DNA of 64,000 nucleotides from Proteromonas lacertae (GCA_002245135.1 NGBS01000292.1:124001-188000), one strand, 5' to 3'. Positions 44,156 through 58,047 are shown, counted from the stretch's first letter. Program-made: numbers and translations. Notes: a model not told the origin generated them from the sequence alone.

Positions 44156-47100
44156 TTATTCTTTATATCCAATGAAACCAACTCCTAAATATTCATTTTT
44201 TTCCTTCCCATCTTCATCTTTGCTACTAATTGCAGCTATATATAATCCAATAGGTTTATAATTGAGAGTCATAATTTTTCCTAACTTACAAAATCTATTT
44301 CCACATTCATGTTCATTGTATCGTAAAAATATTATTCTATTATTATAGTCATATCCTAATTGTATTTTCATAGGCATTTCGATACTATACATATGGCTAG
44401 ATTCAATGGGAATAAATTTATCATTAAATATTAAGGAAATTAATGAAGCTTCACTGCCATACAATTGTATTCCATTTGGAAAAGTAACAGGATCGTGTAG
44501 TTCTTTTTCATAATAATCATCTAAAGTATCCATAGCTTCATATATGGATATACTTTCAGCTTTAGAATCTTCACAGAGAAGATATGTATGTTTTTTAACA
44601 AAATATATCATTTTCATTGAAGATATACTTATAATTGACATGATTATACATGCTGATACATGCAAAACTATCTTCAAACCATAAGTCCATGGAAGTTTAT
44701 AAACCTCATTTATTGAATCAACAATGACACAACATCCTCCCAATGCATAATTCGCAATCATCAGATATGATACATTTGCTTTTATTATCACTATACGTGA
44801 TAATATGTTCAATGCCAAAGAAGCAATATTTCCCAATGTTTTGGGAAAAACTATTAAACATCCAACAGCCAATAAATCAATTATAATTGATAGCGTGCTT
44901 TCCTTCCAACTATTCCAAAAAAGTATATCAACAATATTAACTACTGCATTGAAAAATTCCAATATTTAGTGAAATTCCATTCTGGAATCGATATCACATA
45001 ACTAACTGCTTGACTAGCTTCACTTAATGCTCGAGTAATATATTTATCTTTATAACTATAACTAAAACCATTTTTATTTCTATCATCTACTTCAATAATA
45101 AAAGGTCCAGTTTTTCTTTTATGGATGAGTTTGTTAGCTACTGTAAGAGGAAAGCTGATTATTAATGAAAACAAGGATATGTATGTAAAATCTTTCTTAT
45201 TATTCATAAGAAAATTCATAATAGGAGTAATTATTGGTATTGGGCTTTGAAGTTCTTTTATCAAAGATTCTATAGCATCCACAATAATAGATCCAGTTGA
45301 ATCTATCAATTTGCATACCAATTTAATACAAATTTCTTTTATACTGCTGAAAAAAGTAAATAGCGGATTACCAATTGTCTTAAATGGTTCATGTTCATCA
45401 ACTTCAACACCCTCAAAAGTCTTTATCATTTTTTCTTTAACTTCTTCTTCTTCTTCCTCATCTAATTTGACATTATCCTTTATCACTGTCATAAGCTTCT
45501 TAATTGGTTCATTGAGTATTGAGGTTAATTCCGTTTTAGATACTTCTTGCATCAAAGTGTTCTGTATATAGTTATTGTCATTTATCGATCCTCCATAGAA
45601 TTTTTTTCCTGAAATTTTGTCAATATTTTCTTTAATATTGCCATCTTCCCTTAATTCTTTTATTAAGTTATCATCAACTTTTATATTTTTAAATCTAGGA
45701 AGTATTGTTTCTCTTAATGTATTTAATTGATTGGTGATAAATGAATCTACACCTTGTGATGTCACAAATATATCTTTGAAGTTAAACAAATCAATGATTA
45801 ATTCCAAGACTTGACGAACCTTCGCTCCAAACGATGCCATTAATGCCAGGAATCCAGAAACCATTTCTTTGACCGAGTTTATAAGATACTCTATTCCATC
45901 AATTATTATTTTCACTCCATCCAGTATCCATTCACCTATCTTTTTAATACCTCGCTCTATTTCCTTAACTAAATCTTTCAATTTGTCCCATATACTCGTA
46001 CATGTTTCATATTTTCTATTTTTAATATAATTCTCTACATTAGGACCACTATCCCATGATATTTTATTATCAGCACTTATGACAACTCTAAAAGCACCTT
46101 TTCCTGATAAACCATTTTTCAAACTTACATTTTTCCTCATATGCTTTTGAAGATCAGCAATTGCATCTAATTTTTTTTCATCTAATTGTTTAATTTCTTG
46201 TAATTTTTCTCTTGGTAATGTATTAATACCTTTAAATATACTTTCATTCACATCCAATGTGAATTTGTATTGTGATAAACTCTTGCAATGTAATTCTAAT
46301 TCCAATATTTCCGAATAATATTCTTCTTTTTTTAAATAAAAATTAACTACTGATCTTCCTACTGACTCTGTTAATAATACCTTTTCCCCACTTAAATGCA
46401 TTACTTTGTCTTTATAAACAATTTCTTGCGTGCTTTTTTCTGATTTACATGAAATAAAAAGACTATATGATTCATCATCCGGAATATTAATTGTAATTTC
46501 TGTTTGAAACACTTCAATTAAATGAACCTCATTTGGGATATAGTCGAAACTTAGCTGGTAATCTTTTAGATAGAAACCGTTATATTGATCAATTATGAAT
46601 TCATAAACAGTATTATCACTATATAAAAGCATTTTATTGTTGACAGATTCCACCTTTTCTACTTCAGCTTTGTAAACACAAAAGTCTTTCATATCTGTAG
46701 ATCCGCTTGAATAAAAGAAATTTCCATCAGAGTCAACAATTCCATAATTAATAATTACTAGACCGTTGTCTTTTGTAGTAGAGGTAACTGCTAAATCTTT
46801 GGCATCAATAAGACTGCAACTGGTAAATACCAAATCTTCACTATTTTCCATTTTATAAATTCCTGTTGACGTATCATTTTTAATTAATCCGTATGTAGAA
46901 TTTCCTGTAGACGAGATTTTCATTATCTTCATATTTTCTTCTAGTTTGATGCTCTTCTCAGTCATTCCTTTTATGTTAAACATGGACGCAACATTCTTTT
47001 CGTAATTTATAATTAACAAACTATCTCCTAATCGCAATAATTGATTTTCTGTTGATGTAATACATACATTTTCAACTGTATTAACTATATTTATTGTATA

Positions 47101-47355
47101 TATATCATTTTTGTAATATCCAACAAATACACTGGGCAAGCCTTTATAATAATTACTGTCTGCCTCTTTTACTTCATAAGAATAGTCAATTTTAAACACA
47201 ATGGCACCATTAACCTGCATGATCACGCAATTATTCTTTGTAACTATAGTATTAATCACTTTATTGTCTTCAGTAATATGCGCTTTTCGCAGTTTTACAA
47301 TGGCTTCGCCTTCCACAGCGGCGTATGACAAATCACATTGAGATTTGACACTCAT
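44156..47355 (-). CDS. Large intronless protein of unknown function, copy 2 (one frameshift)
   Basis: The frame from the ATG at 47355 is open for 804 residues to about 44,955. There a run of five A (six in copy 1) shifts the frame, which continues for about 260 residues and ends with 'YLGVGFIGYKE'. The two copies therefore break at different homopolymers, and at each site the other copy has the frame-preserving length. That suggests read or assembly error rather than shared decay. Its orientation opposes the membrane and kinase genes of the unit. The first part of the helical region faintly recalls large beta-propeller/helical proteins of fungi, from memory only. Confidence 0.65.
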
Positions 47356-47708
47356 ATTAACTATTTAAACCTACTAAAATATTAAAAAAAGATAGAATGT
47401 ATATTTTCTATTTAAAAATAAATTATTATTTTATACCCCCTTAAAATAAATCTTTTTTTCGGTTATAACATTAATACATACTAATAACATTAATAACATT
47501 AATAACACTAATTCATAATAACAACAATAACATTAATAATGATCTATATCTTTGAGATAACCCTATCACATGCAAACGAGAGTGTTAGATTAATAATCAC
47601 ATTAATGACTCTGGATATTTGTGATGAAAAGCAGCAGAAACTACTCGCTCTACAAAATATATACTTTTTTATACAAAATCAAATAACCTCAATAAAACCA
47701 TTCTTTAT

Positions 47709-49150
47709 TAAAACGTAGTAAAAAATAAAGTCATATCAAATGTAATAACTCCATTAATAAAATCATTCATTTCTTTTATTTCTTTGTACAATTCAGATGA
47801 TTTATCATTTGATTTTCTTATTTCTACTATTTATTTAGAATTAAAGTGGATAATTACTTATAGTTATAAAACAAAAATGATATTGAATATTGAGTTAATT
47901 GTTGATAAAGTGAGAATATGTAAGTATCAGAATTGTGTTTATCATTTTTCTATAGAATATTTATATATGAATAGAACTAATACTAAACTATCCAATACAA
48001 CATCAATATCAGTAAGCAATTTCAATTCTTTATCATAATTCTCTACATTTTCATTATTTTTTGTTATTTCTTTTATTGTTGATATAGATTTAGAATCATT
48101 AGAAACTATTTTATAATAATAAAGAGAGAGAGAAATATACGAAAATTTGTTTTTATTAAAACGGAAGAATCTATTTCAAGAGATGGTGAAGATATTAGTT
48201 CATATATTTCCTATTATGTATAATAATAACAATCATACGCTAAACATCTGTTTTGTTTCAGAGTTGTTTAATGTATTATTTACTTGTTTATAATTGTCAT
48301 ATAATGATGATTGAGAAGATAAATCTTTATCATTATAATTTATTCTTTTCTTTGGTGTTGTTTCTATTTTAGACTTCTTTGGGGATGGAGCAGTGGATTT
48401 TGATTGATTATTCATTTTCTTTCTTTTGAATTGACTCATTTTTATTGGTTCTTTTTTGGTTTTATTATTTGCATTTACTGTTGATTCTTTAACTTTCATA
48501 TCACTAAAATCTTTTTCTTTTTCTTTCTTTACAGTTTTATTATTACTATTTAGGGTATTATTTATTTGTTTTGATGATTTGTATGATGAAACTGAAACAA
48601 TATTATCTAAGAAAGTTTTTATCTCTGATTCTTTTTTTGCTTTTTTACTTTCGATATTATTGATTATTTTATCTTCTATTTGCTTGGTTTGTGGAGAAAA
48701 CTCTCTAGTTTTCATTTTCTTTATTTTTTTTGATGTTGGTGATATTGACCTATTATTTTCTGTTTCATTTTCAATTATATGATTATCATTTTTATAATTA
48801 TTAGTAACTATATTAGGCACAGATGGAACAGATATATTTGGAATGACAGCTGATTGATTAGTGCTATTATTCATTTTCTCAGAATCATTTTCTTTTACAG
48901 AATAATCTGCTCTTAATTCATTCAATTTAACAAATGATTCAGAATCTGGTTTATAACACTGAAGCAATACTATTGGACTTCTCATTCTTTGACTATTCAT
49001 AAACTTTTGGGGATATTTGCTTACTAATGGTAAATAAACATTCTGTGAACTTATTAACTTTTTAATTGATAAATCTGTAAACAGCATTCTTGGTGTTTGA
49101 GGAATATAGTGTTCATTTGTATATTTTGAAGGACATTGAGGTGTAAACAT
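47709..49150 (-). pseudogene. Truncated copy of the basic-protein gene, unit 2
   Basis: It has the same extent and truncation as the unit 1 copy. At seven sites between about 48,265 and 49,000 where the two array copies differ, this copy carries the base of the intact gene at 59083, while elsewhere it matches unit 1. That fits local gene conversion from the intact gene or an unseen relative. Confidence 0.7.
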
Positions 49151-49456
49151 TGAATTTTGTTACTATATAGTAGGAATATAATATTATATTCAACAAACAA
49201 TGATTATCTATAGAGCAATTAAAATAAATAGAATCAAACAGACATTCAAGCTTTTTTCTTTCTTATCGTTCTATGAAATGTATATAGACATAAATGTTTA
49301 TTAAATAGTGAAAGTAATTATTTCATTGTATTTGCTAACACTTTTAGCATTTGAAAAAACTGAGAATAAAGTGTTACACTTTACTTATAACTGTAGAGTA
49401 TTGACACAATTAACGAAAGTAATAAAGTAGAAAACAAACACACTATAACCAGAAAA

Positions 49457-49935
49457 ATGGAAAAATATCATAATATTGAAGTGATTCCAAATTTTTCTGT
49501 ATATCTATATCTATAATCAAACAGTATACTTGGGAAATATTTATGTTTGACCAAATACCTCAATAGTATACAATATAGAATAATTATTGGTAATATAATA
49601 TTAGTTATACTTATGGGTTTAAGCCTATTGTATTTACAGTATATAATTATATTCATGAAAGAGTAGTAAGTATTACATGGATTTCTAAGTTTATTTCATT
49701 GTATTTCAATTATTGTTGTTATTATACATTCATTATAGTTGTTTGAAAATTATCAATTGGATTATAAACTTTATTGTCATATTTTATAATCGAAATTTAT
49801 CTAGAGTTTGTATATTTTTGTTTATAGTTTTTTAGTTAATCCAATTATTATTGTTGCTGTTAAACCCATAAAAGAAAACTTACATCGACCAGACTTCAAT
49901 GTTAGATTATTCTTGAAAAAACAGAATAACATATT
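49457..49935 (+). pseudogene. Truncated copy of the small membrane-protein gene, unit 2
   Basis: Identical arrangement to 39682-40160, offset by 9,775 bp, with the same 3' truncation point. Confidence 0.6.
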
Positions 49936-50229
49936 TGTTGTGTGGCGATTTGCTTTTTAATTGCTTGTTATTTCTGTAGAACTTCCTTAACAGATTGAAT
50001 AATGGTATCTATATTATATCAAGATGTTATAACAATGAAGTTTGTTTATGAATTATACGAAATCTTTACTTTTTTTTAGATTTATCATCTTTAATGTATT
50101 TATTTTTATATTTATAGGTTTGGTGAATAATTCTTTGATAGGTCTGAGTTGAATAAAGTTTACAATGATCATAAAAATAATTTTTATAGAAAATATCTAG
50201 AAAGATAAATAGTTTTAGAAATAGAGATT

Positions 50230-50585
50230 ATAGTGAATGTGATGGTGTACTATATTTTAAATAGAACTAATAAAGACAAATATAGATACATTTTGACAGT
50301 TGTGGATCGCTATACAAATTATACAATGCTATACAAATTACCAAGACAGCAGTAGAAACAGCAAATAATATTAATAAATATATTATGGTTTTTGGCAGTC
50401 CTACTATTATTCAATGCGATAACGGATGTGTATTTGTAAATGATTATCTTAAAGCACTTCTTGATGAATATATGTGCATTCAAAACCTAGGCACCTTCAA
50501 ACGAACGGAAAAGTTGAAAGGATGAATTATGAAAAGTATAATAAAACAATCATAAGCAGAAAAGTTGCATAGCATACATATTTGT
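50230..50585 (+). pseudogene. Retroelement integrase core remnant, unit 2
   Basis: Copy of the remnant at 40455 with the same frameshifts, so it was already dead when the array formed. It is absent from the left edge of the partial unit, where the direct repeat is recombinant. Confidence 0.8.
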
Positions 50586-50714
50586 TAATAAATACATTTA
50601 CAATCAACATAAATCCAATAAAAATGAAGTAAAAAACTGATTAATCCATCTAAAAATGGAATGCAAAATAAATCATTTCTTGGTGTTTGAGAAATGTTTA
50701 CAGAAAAACCCAAA
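50524..50714 (+). repeat. Left direct repeat, unit 2
   Basis: Equivalent of 40749-40939, continuous on its left with the second integrase remnant. Confidence 0.8.
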
Positions 50715-50766
50715 AGTTCGGATCAAGCTTGACTAAAGATTTTTATTTTTAAATTAATTTGTTTAT

Positions 50767-52321
50767 ATGAATGATATAAACGTTAGTTACTCTCATTATC
50801 CCAAAAATGTTGGGCAATATATCGTTATTGGTATTAATTTAGTATAATAGAATATATAATAGAATTTAGTTATGTTGTTTGATACTCTTAACTTATTCAA
50901 TATGTTTATTTAATAAAGCATCATCAGTAGGTATATTGTTTATTTGTATTTTTTATATAATAGGTTTTAACATAATAAAGAAAGAGTTAGGAATATATCC
51001 TCTAATAATAATGGTTTGCATAATAACATCCGCTATAATATATGTTTATATAGGAGAAGCAATTATATTGGAAAAGATTGGGTTTATAATTAAGATTGTT
51101 ATTGTCTTAGTTTATTCAATCGCCTTTGTTATAGTAATGTATGGTATGATTACTTCAATGGGATCATTTTCAAAGAATAAAGTCAATAATATAAAAAATA
51201 TGTGTTGTGAAAATTATACAGTAATTGAATCAGATGAATGTGGTTTTATGGAAAAGTATGGATGTGAATATCCATATAATATAATGGAAAATATGTTTTC
51301 TGAAGTTTCATTTGATTCATTTTACATACTTATTCTATATCCAATTGCTCAAATGTGTCTACCAGTATTTAAATTATTATATTTGTCTATTATCTAGGCT
51401 TTATATTTTTATTTTACTACGAAAATGTTAGAAGATAAAGGCAAAATAACTGAAGAAATGTTAGAAAAAAATAAACTATATAAAATCAGGACAAGAATTC
51501 TACTGGACGGAATTAAAGTAATTAAAAAAGAGTTACAGACAAATCCATATAAAAGAAATTGTTTAATTACAGCAGACTTGTCAGTTTATTATAGAAAGCT
51601 TAACATTTTCACTGGATTATCAACTGTATCATCATATATATAATCTTGTATAAATAGTTAGTATCAATGATATATGTTGGATGGAATATATATGAATTAA
51701 AATATATAAATGGAATAGGTTTCAATTTATTTTCAAAAGATATATATATAACAAAATTAGTGTTTTCAATCATTTTATCAATTTATTCATTTAATATAAA
51801 GACAATAAGTGTAAAATGTAAAGAAAAGAAGAAAAAAGGATATGATGCATTTATATATATAATTTTTACTGTTTTATCATTATTAATGTTTTATTTGATT
51901 GTACATTGTTTTAATAGACGTTATGTATGGAATTATTCTGAGACATATGATATTTGTTGTATAAATCAATCACAATCTGCTAAAGTATAATATAAATTTA
52001 GAAATATTTGTTTAACTTGAAATAGTGCAATTTCTTAAATAAATCTATTTATGATAGTATTATTTTATTTGTGCTTAATATTCCTGATGAAACAAATTAC
52101 CATTATAGATTTATAATAAATATAGTAATATTTTCAACATATATTTCTACGCATGTATTTATGAATAATTATTATTTTTATTATTATAGCTTGGTTGTTT
52201 TATTCAATATAGCACAATACAAGAACAAAGAGAAAAAAGACAAGAACTTGAAAGACTGTTAATAAAATTAGGTTATGAAGATTTAGTGAATGAATATCAT
52301 AACAATAATTTTTTATTATAA
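50767..52321 (+). CDS. Multi-pass membrane protein, array copy 3
   Basis: Same structure as the first two copies, offset by a further 9,775 bp, again with identical translated exons. This copy lies in the unit whose right end runs into the intact kinase-LRR gene, so it may mark the original arrangement: integrase remnant, direct repeat, membrane gene, direct repeat, kinase-LRR gene. Confidence 0.7.
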
Positions 52322-52447
52322 GTGGAATTGAAGTATAATCATATCTAACACTATTTTATTATTTTATTGTACAATTTTTGTTTTTACCTCCACAAAACAC
52401 AAATTCTTAGATCTGAATGTTTATATCAAGGAAGAAGCGCTTTTCAG

Positions 52448-52663
52448 CCAAAGTTGATATAGCAGCTTGAACGAATTATGAAAAGTATAATAAAACAATC
52501 ATAAGCAGAAAAGTTGCATAGCATACATATTTGTTAATAAATACATTTACAATCAACATAAATCCAATAAAAATGAAGTAAAAAACTGATTAATCCATCT
52601 AAAAATGAAATGCAAAATAAATCATTTCTTGGTGTTTGAGAAATGTTTACAGAAAAACCCAAA
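52448..52663 (+). repeat. Internal direct repeat, unit 2
   Basis: Equivalent of 31203-31418. It ends 7 bp before the start codon of the intact kinase-LRR gene. Confidence 0.8.
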
Positions 52664-52670
52664 TTTTAAA

Positions 52671-54038
52671 ATGAATAAAGAAGTGAGATATGTTGATTTA
52701 GCAGCGGGATTGAAGATAGTATAGGATTTTCATTTATACTTAGAATCTATCTAAGCTTGAATCTGAAGATAGAATACAATATGAACCTCCATATCAGCTT
52801 ATAATAACCAAACACAACATATATACTCAAAATTATTTGATACACAACCCTTCTAAACAATCTTTTGTATTGAAATTTATCAGAGTAAATAAATCTACAG
52901 AGTTAAACATAAATAATGTATATAACATAATAATATAGTTTATAATAGTTTATGTCAAGGTATAAAATCAAATTTCACAATGTTTTAAACACTCAATACA
53001 TATATCAAACCAACATTTTTATTTCTTTTTCTCAACATCATCATTTCAACATTTCAGAATATATTACTACCAATTCTGTTGATATAAAAACGAAATTGTC
53101 ATTTATCTTACAAATCTGTAGTGGAATAGCTGATCTTCATTCTAGTTACATTGTTCATGGTGATATTAAACCTTCAAATATACTAATAACTAATGATACT
53201 AATGAAGTAATGATAAGTGATCCATTTATATCTGAGTTATATCCATCAGATTATCATTACTATTCAGTGTTCAAATTTCCAGATTTATATTACCAACAAA
53301 GCACGAATTACGAATATAAGTATGATATTTGGAGTTTAGGTTGTTTAATATTTTACATTATTACAGGAGTATATTTAATTGAAGATGATAAAAACACATA
53401 TAAACTATTATTATTAGATTATTTTAAGTATAAAGACAATAGTAAATTAGAACATATTATACAGAATAAGATAAATGCATTAGAATATCCATTTAATATA
53501 ATTTTGAGTAATATTTTGGTATTAGATGATAATCAAAGAAAGACAATATATGAACTGACCAATGAATTTGTAGAAATTGACAAATTGATAAATAGTAAAC
53601 CATATTTTAATAAATTAGTTCAAAATAACAGTATAATCTATTTTAATATTGATCTTATCAAATAGATTTATCGAAAGAACAGTTATTATTTCTACTCTCT
53701 AATGAATATTATGATAATAACACATTAGTTGAATCTCAATTCTATTTGAATAATGATTTAATGTCGTTTATTGTAGAATATTATAATGAAAATGTTTGGT
53801 CAATGAAACTATATCAATTAATGTTAAGTATATGTAAAACATATCCATCTGTTATATGTAAAATAAAATCGAAGCTTACTAATTATGATCACATCTTTTT
53901 AACAGAAATATTAAAACAACTATTATCCAATAAGAATGTAGATTCATTTAATATAATAAAAATGAATTATTGTCCTGTTTCACAAATGATTGAAATGTTT
54001 AGAATTAATAATGATTTAGATAGTATAGTCATTTATAG

Positions 54039-54069
<31 letters not shown>

Positions 54070-54900
54070 TATTGATAATATACAATAGAATCACCAAAAT
54101 GTTCAATATTAAAATATATAATAAGTTGTATTACTTATTTCCCATCAATTATTGATATTGAATTAATAGGTGATTTTAATGAAAATGAAGTTAGTTATAT
54201 GTATAATTTGCTTCATAATCTCACATCATTGAAATCACTTACATTTACAAATCTTTTTTCACCAAAATCAAATTGTGATGATTTGATTTTATCTGTGTTA
54301 ACACAATTAAAGAAATTACAGAATATTACGTGTAAGTCAATGTATTTACATAATGAAAAATTAAGAAGTTATTGTTATACATTCACTAAACTTGCTCAAT
54401 TAAGATCATTGTTATTTCTTAGTATATATATTTCTATTACTGTTTATATAGCCAATCCCTTTAGTGAAGTGGATATCCAATATGTGACAAGAACAATCAC
54501 AAATCTGACAAATCTAGAATCATTTCAATTAGAAGGTACAACAATATCTAGTAATACATTAACCAATTTTACATCTTCATTATCTAATTTAACAAAACTG
54601 AAAGAATTAAATTTGTCATGTATTTATTTGCATATTTTTATCTTAATTAGCTTTATTTGAAATATCTTTACCACGTATATCATATTTAAGTCAATATTTA
54701 TCATGTTTTACTCAGTTGAACTATCTATCATTAACTGATCATAGAGGTGGAATATCATACAAATTAGCAAAAGATATGATGTGTTTAAATGAATTGAAAG
54801 TATTAATATTAAGAGATAATGAATTAAATGATGAATTATTAGACAATATATTAATATCAATAAGCAGTTTGAGTAATTTAGAGGTGTTAGATATATCGCG

Positions 54901-54935
<35 letters not shown>

Positions 54936-55887
54936 AGATAATGCATTTAAGTCCAATCATTATTTGACTCTTTCTAACACACTTCGTTTTCTCAGTAATT
55001 TGGTTAGTTTGAATCTTGAAAAGACAAATACAAGTCATGAAGAAATACCTTTGATCATATGTCAGTTAAATAATCTTAGATATTTAAATATTGCTTATAA
55101 TAAATTATGTTGTGTACAATTAAAGACAATTATCAGTCAATTTGAATATTTAACTAATTTACAACAGCTAGATATTAATAGTATCAATTATTATCATTGT
55201 TTATTATTATTATTAGATAATAGTTTAAATGCAGAGATATGTGAAGTCTTAGATAATAATATGAAGAATATGAGACAATTGAAATATATAAATCTGAACA
55301 ATAACAATATACATGATTGTAATTTCTTAAGTAACTTAGTAAGGTTAGAAAATCTAAAACTATTTGATGTTATAGAGTATTATGATACGTTATATGAAAA
55401 TTTAAAAACACTTTCTAATCTGTCAGAATTGTCTGTTTCTATTCCTTATACTTATAAAGAAATATGGCATTTTAGTGATAATATTGTCTGTTGTAGTAAA
55501 TTAAAGAAGTTAGATTTAAAGCTATTGAATGTAGAATCTTTACAATATAATAAAATTAGCAGTTTTAACAGTAGTACTAATAATATTGAATATATTCCAA
55601 TATTAATATCTATTTTTAGCAGTCTAAAGTATTTGGAATGTTTAAATTTCAGTGAGAATCTGATGACTATGAAAGAATTTAAAATGTTGATAGAAAAAGT
55701 AGGCGTTATGAGTAATTTAGATAATTTGAATGTTTATGTAGGTGATAGTAATGTAAATGAAAAGGAAAGTATTCTATTAAATGAGAGAATGATAAATAAT
55801 TTGAAGATGTTGATTATAAAAAGAAAGAATGAAAATTTGAAAATTGAAAATAAAATTAAAATGTTTTTAGATGTTGTTTTATATTAA
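52671..55887 (+). CDS. Protein kinase with C-terminal leucine-rich repeats (intact)
   Basis: Eight exons (52671-52718, 52744-52917, 52949-53630, 53666-54037, 54089-54421, 54452-54619, 54651-54899, 54938-55887) join in frame to 991 residues; introns are 25-51 nt. The N-terminal kinase has 'FVLKFIRV' (beta-3 Lys), 'IVHGDIKPSNIL' (catalytic Asp, Lys and Asn kept, Arg replaced by Gly), a DPF in place of DFG and 'KYDIWSLGCLIFYIITG'. From about residue 380 come leucine-rich repeats such as 'LTNLESFQLEGTTIS', 'LSNLEVLDISHN' and 'LNNLRYLNIAYNKL'. No signal peptide or membrane segment is seen, so it is probably cytosolic. Two introns contain TA repeats. Confidence 0.82.
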
Positions 55888-55985
55888 TGTGTATTAAGTT
55901 ATATTAAGGTTGTGTATTTTAATTCTAAAATGAAAAAGCCTGTTACAAAAAAGCTTGAACATTAAAACACAAATTGATATTAATG

Positions 55986-57908
55986 TTAATTCTCTTCAGT
56001 TAAAGAGGATGATGTATGAGTAGTATAAAATAACAATCTTAGCAAACTATGAATTTGTTCAAGATGTGCAATTTTCTATCTAATTCTTGGGTTTATCAAT
56101 ATATCAACCAACAAAAATATATTCGAGTCATGACATAATATAATATCAAATTCATTCTGCCATTCATCTAAATTCTTAGTATTTTTTTCATTTCTTCATA
56201 TTCATGTTTATAAAATTCATCATCTTTTAATCTATATTTATAACATCAAATATTATATTATACATATCTTTAAAATTATCCAAAAACCATTTTCTTTTAG
56301 TAGGTTCTAATGTAGCTTCATGAATTAACTTTTCATAAAATGATACAAATAAATTAAAGTGTAATAACTTCATACTAATAATTAACCTTTTAACAAATTC
56401 AGTCTCCTCCTTAGATTGAATTACATTCTTTATAAGAAGGAAATGATTTCCATCAGGTTTGAACTTGTCATCTTTATAACTATAACCAAGACGCTTAATT
56501 GCATTTAGAACTAAAGATCCATATTTCTGATAATAATATGTATTATTCTTAAATGCTAAATATATTAATATATAAAACCATACAGATTATTTCTTCTTCA
56601 CTTGTAAAGTATGGTTCACCATATAAACTTTTATCAATTGGGAAAAACCACTATAGCAACAATAATAATGATAATTACAACAATTATACAATTCTATCTT
56701 TAATAGATGCTGATTCATATTTATCTTGTTTCATCATATCATCAATACTTAATCTATTAGGACTTAACATCTCATTTTCATATATTTTCTCAACCTATTC
56801 AAATATATTATAAATATTCAATATACAACAGTCATTTCTCTATTATTTGGCTTCATTGGAGATGTTGGGCATGGTGGAATCACTTTTTCTTCTTCTCTAT
56901 CATCTCCATTATAAACTAATAATTCCTCAAAATCATTATCAGATTTAACTAATATTATAATATATAATAATTATTATATACTAGATATTTCAGAATCATC
57001 ATGTAAATACGTATATTCAGCTAACAATTTATCACTCGATTTTCTTTGTTTACTATCATAGCACAACATATCTCTCATTATCTTATCTAATTCATCACTA
57101 TATTCAGTTGGTAATCTCAATTCATTTATCCTATTTTGTAAATTATTCCTACCATTCATCAAATCTTTCATTGTAAAAGCTGGCTCTAATGTACACATTT
57201 CGTATAATAAACAACCAACTGACCATATGTCTGCTTTAGAATCATAATTAGGTGTTATTGTCTCTGGAGCTAAGTAAGTTACTTCATCACTATCACATTG
57301 TTGACCAAACACTGTTTGAGCTGATTGAATATCTACACTGCTTGCATCAAGCACTGGGATGTTCTTTATAAGTCCCAAATCACCTAATATGAACTCTCCA
57401 CCATTTGATAAGAATACTGTGTCTGGATTGATATTTCTATGCATTAATATTCCTTCATTATCTCCATATTTCTTTTTCTTGTGGAGTTCTCTTAATCCTG
57501 ATAAAATATTTACTAAAAATCGATGTACAGCCTATATAAATACAGATAATATAATAAATGAGGGATATATACTGTCTCTTTCACAATACTTTGTCTATTT
57601 CTAAAATTCTCGAGATAATATCTAAGAGTTTCAGATATATCTTCTACAATAACACAACGATAGTCTTTCTCTACTTCTACGCCATTCTCTCTTATTTTTT
57701 CTTTTATATCTTTCTCATCAATCCTATGAATAACATATCTAGTATTTAAATTCTTTAAAGCAGTTGCTTCCCATTCCATATGTTTTATATCTTCTGACTT
57801 CATTTTACCCTTATCATACTTTTTTATGATTACTCTATCTCCATTATAAGTTCCCCTAAAAGTACCTTCATATATTTCTTCACCAATTTCCAAATCTGGT
57901 GATGACAT
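55986..57908 (-). CDS. Pseudokinase with long C-terminal extension
   Basis: The start is the ATG at 57908; exons at 57908-57573 and from 57531 onward join across a 41-nt intron, with further short introns downstream. N-lobe 'RVIIKKYDKG' keeps a lysine, but the catalytic loop reads 'LMHRNINPDTVFLS' (Asn for the HRD Asp, and no Lys two residues on) and DFG is DLG. 'YLAPETITP' and 'ADIWSVGCLLYEMC' are intact. About 250 residues of unrecognised, mostly helical sequence follow. Near 56,190 a run of A (T on the given strand) seems one base off, breaking the frame. The last join (to 55986) uses a GTTGAT donor and is weak. Confidence 0.65.
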
Positions 57909-58047
57909 AATAAAGATATAAAAATATTAAAAATAGGTTAATGAAAATATTTTCTTAACCCAAATATTTTAAAAGCTTTATAACCACACATCAAAAACAT
58001 CAAAAAGCAATATAAATATAATTTCAATTATAATGTAGGTATTTAAG

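Larger units (their letters stand above)
29256..53355. repeat. Tandem segmental array (one partial and two full units)
   Basis: The partial left copy runs 29256-32109. Full unit 1 is 32110-43577 (about 11.47 kb, including a 1.69-kb transposon). Full unit 2 is 43578-53355 (about 9.78 kb). Copies are nearly identical base for base outside homopolymers and one SNP cluster. The repeated junction is the sequence ending TTAATATTTTA followed by GAGAGGTGC (at 32109/32110 and 43577/43578); at 53355 the same left half instead runs on into the intact kinase-LRR gene. This pattern fits unequal crossing-over or replication slippage. It could also be partly an assembly artefact, but the one-sided transposon and SNP cluster argue against simple misassembly. 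Confidence 0.9.
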
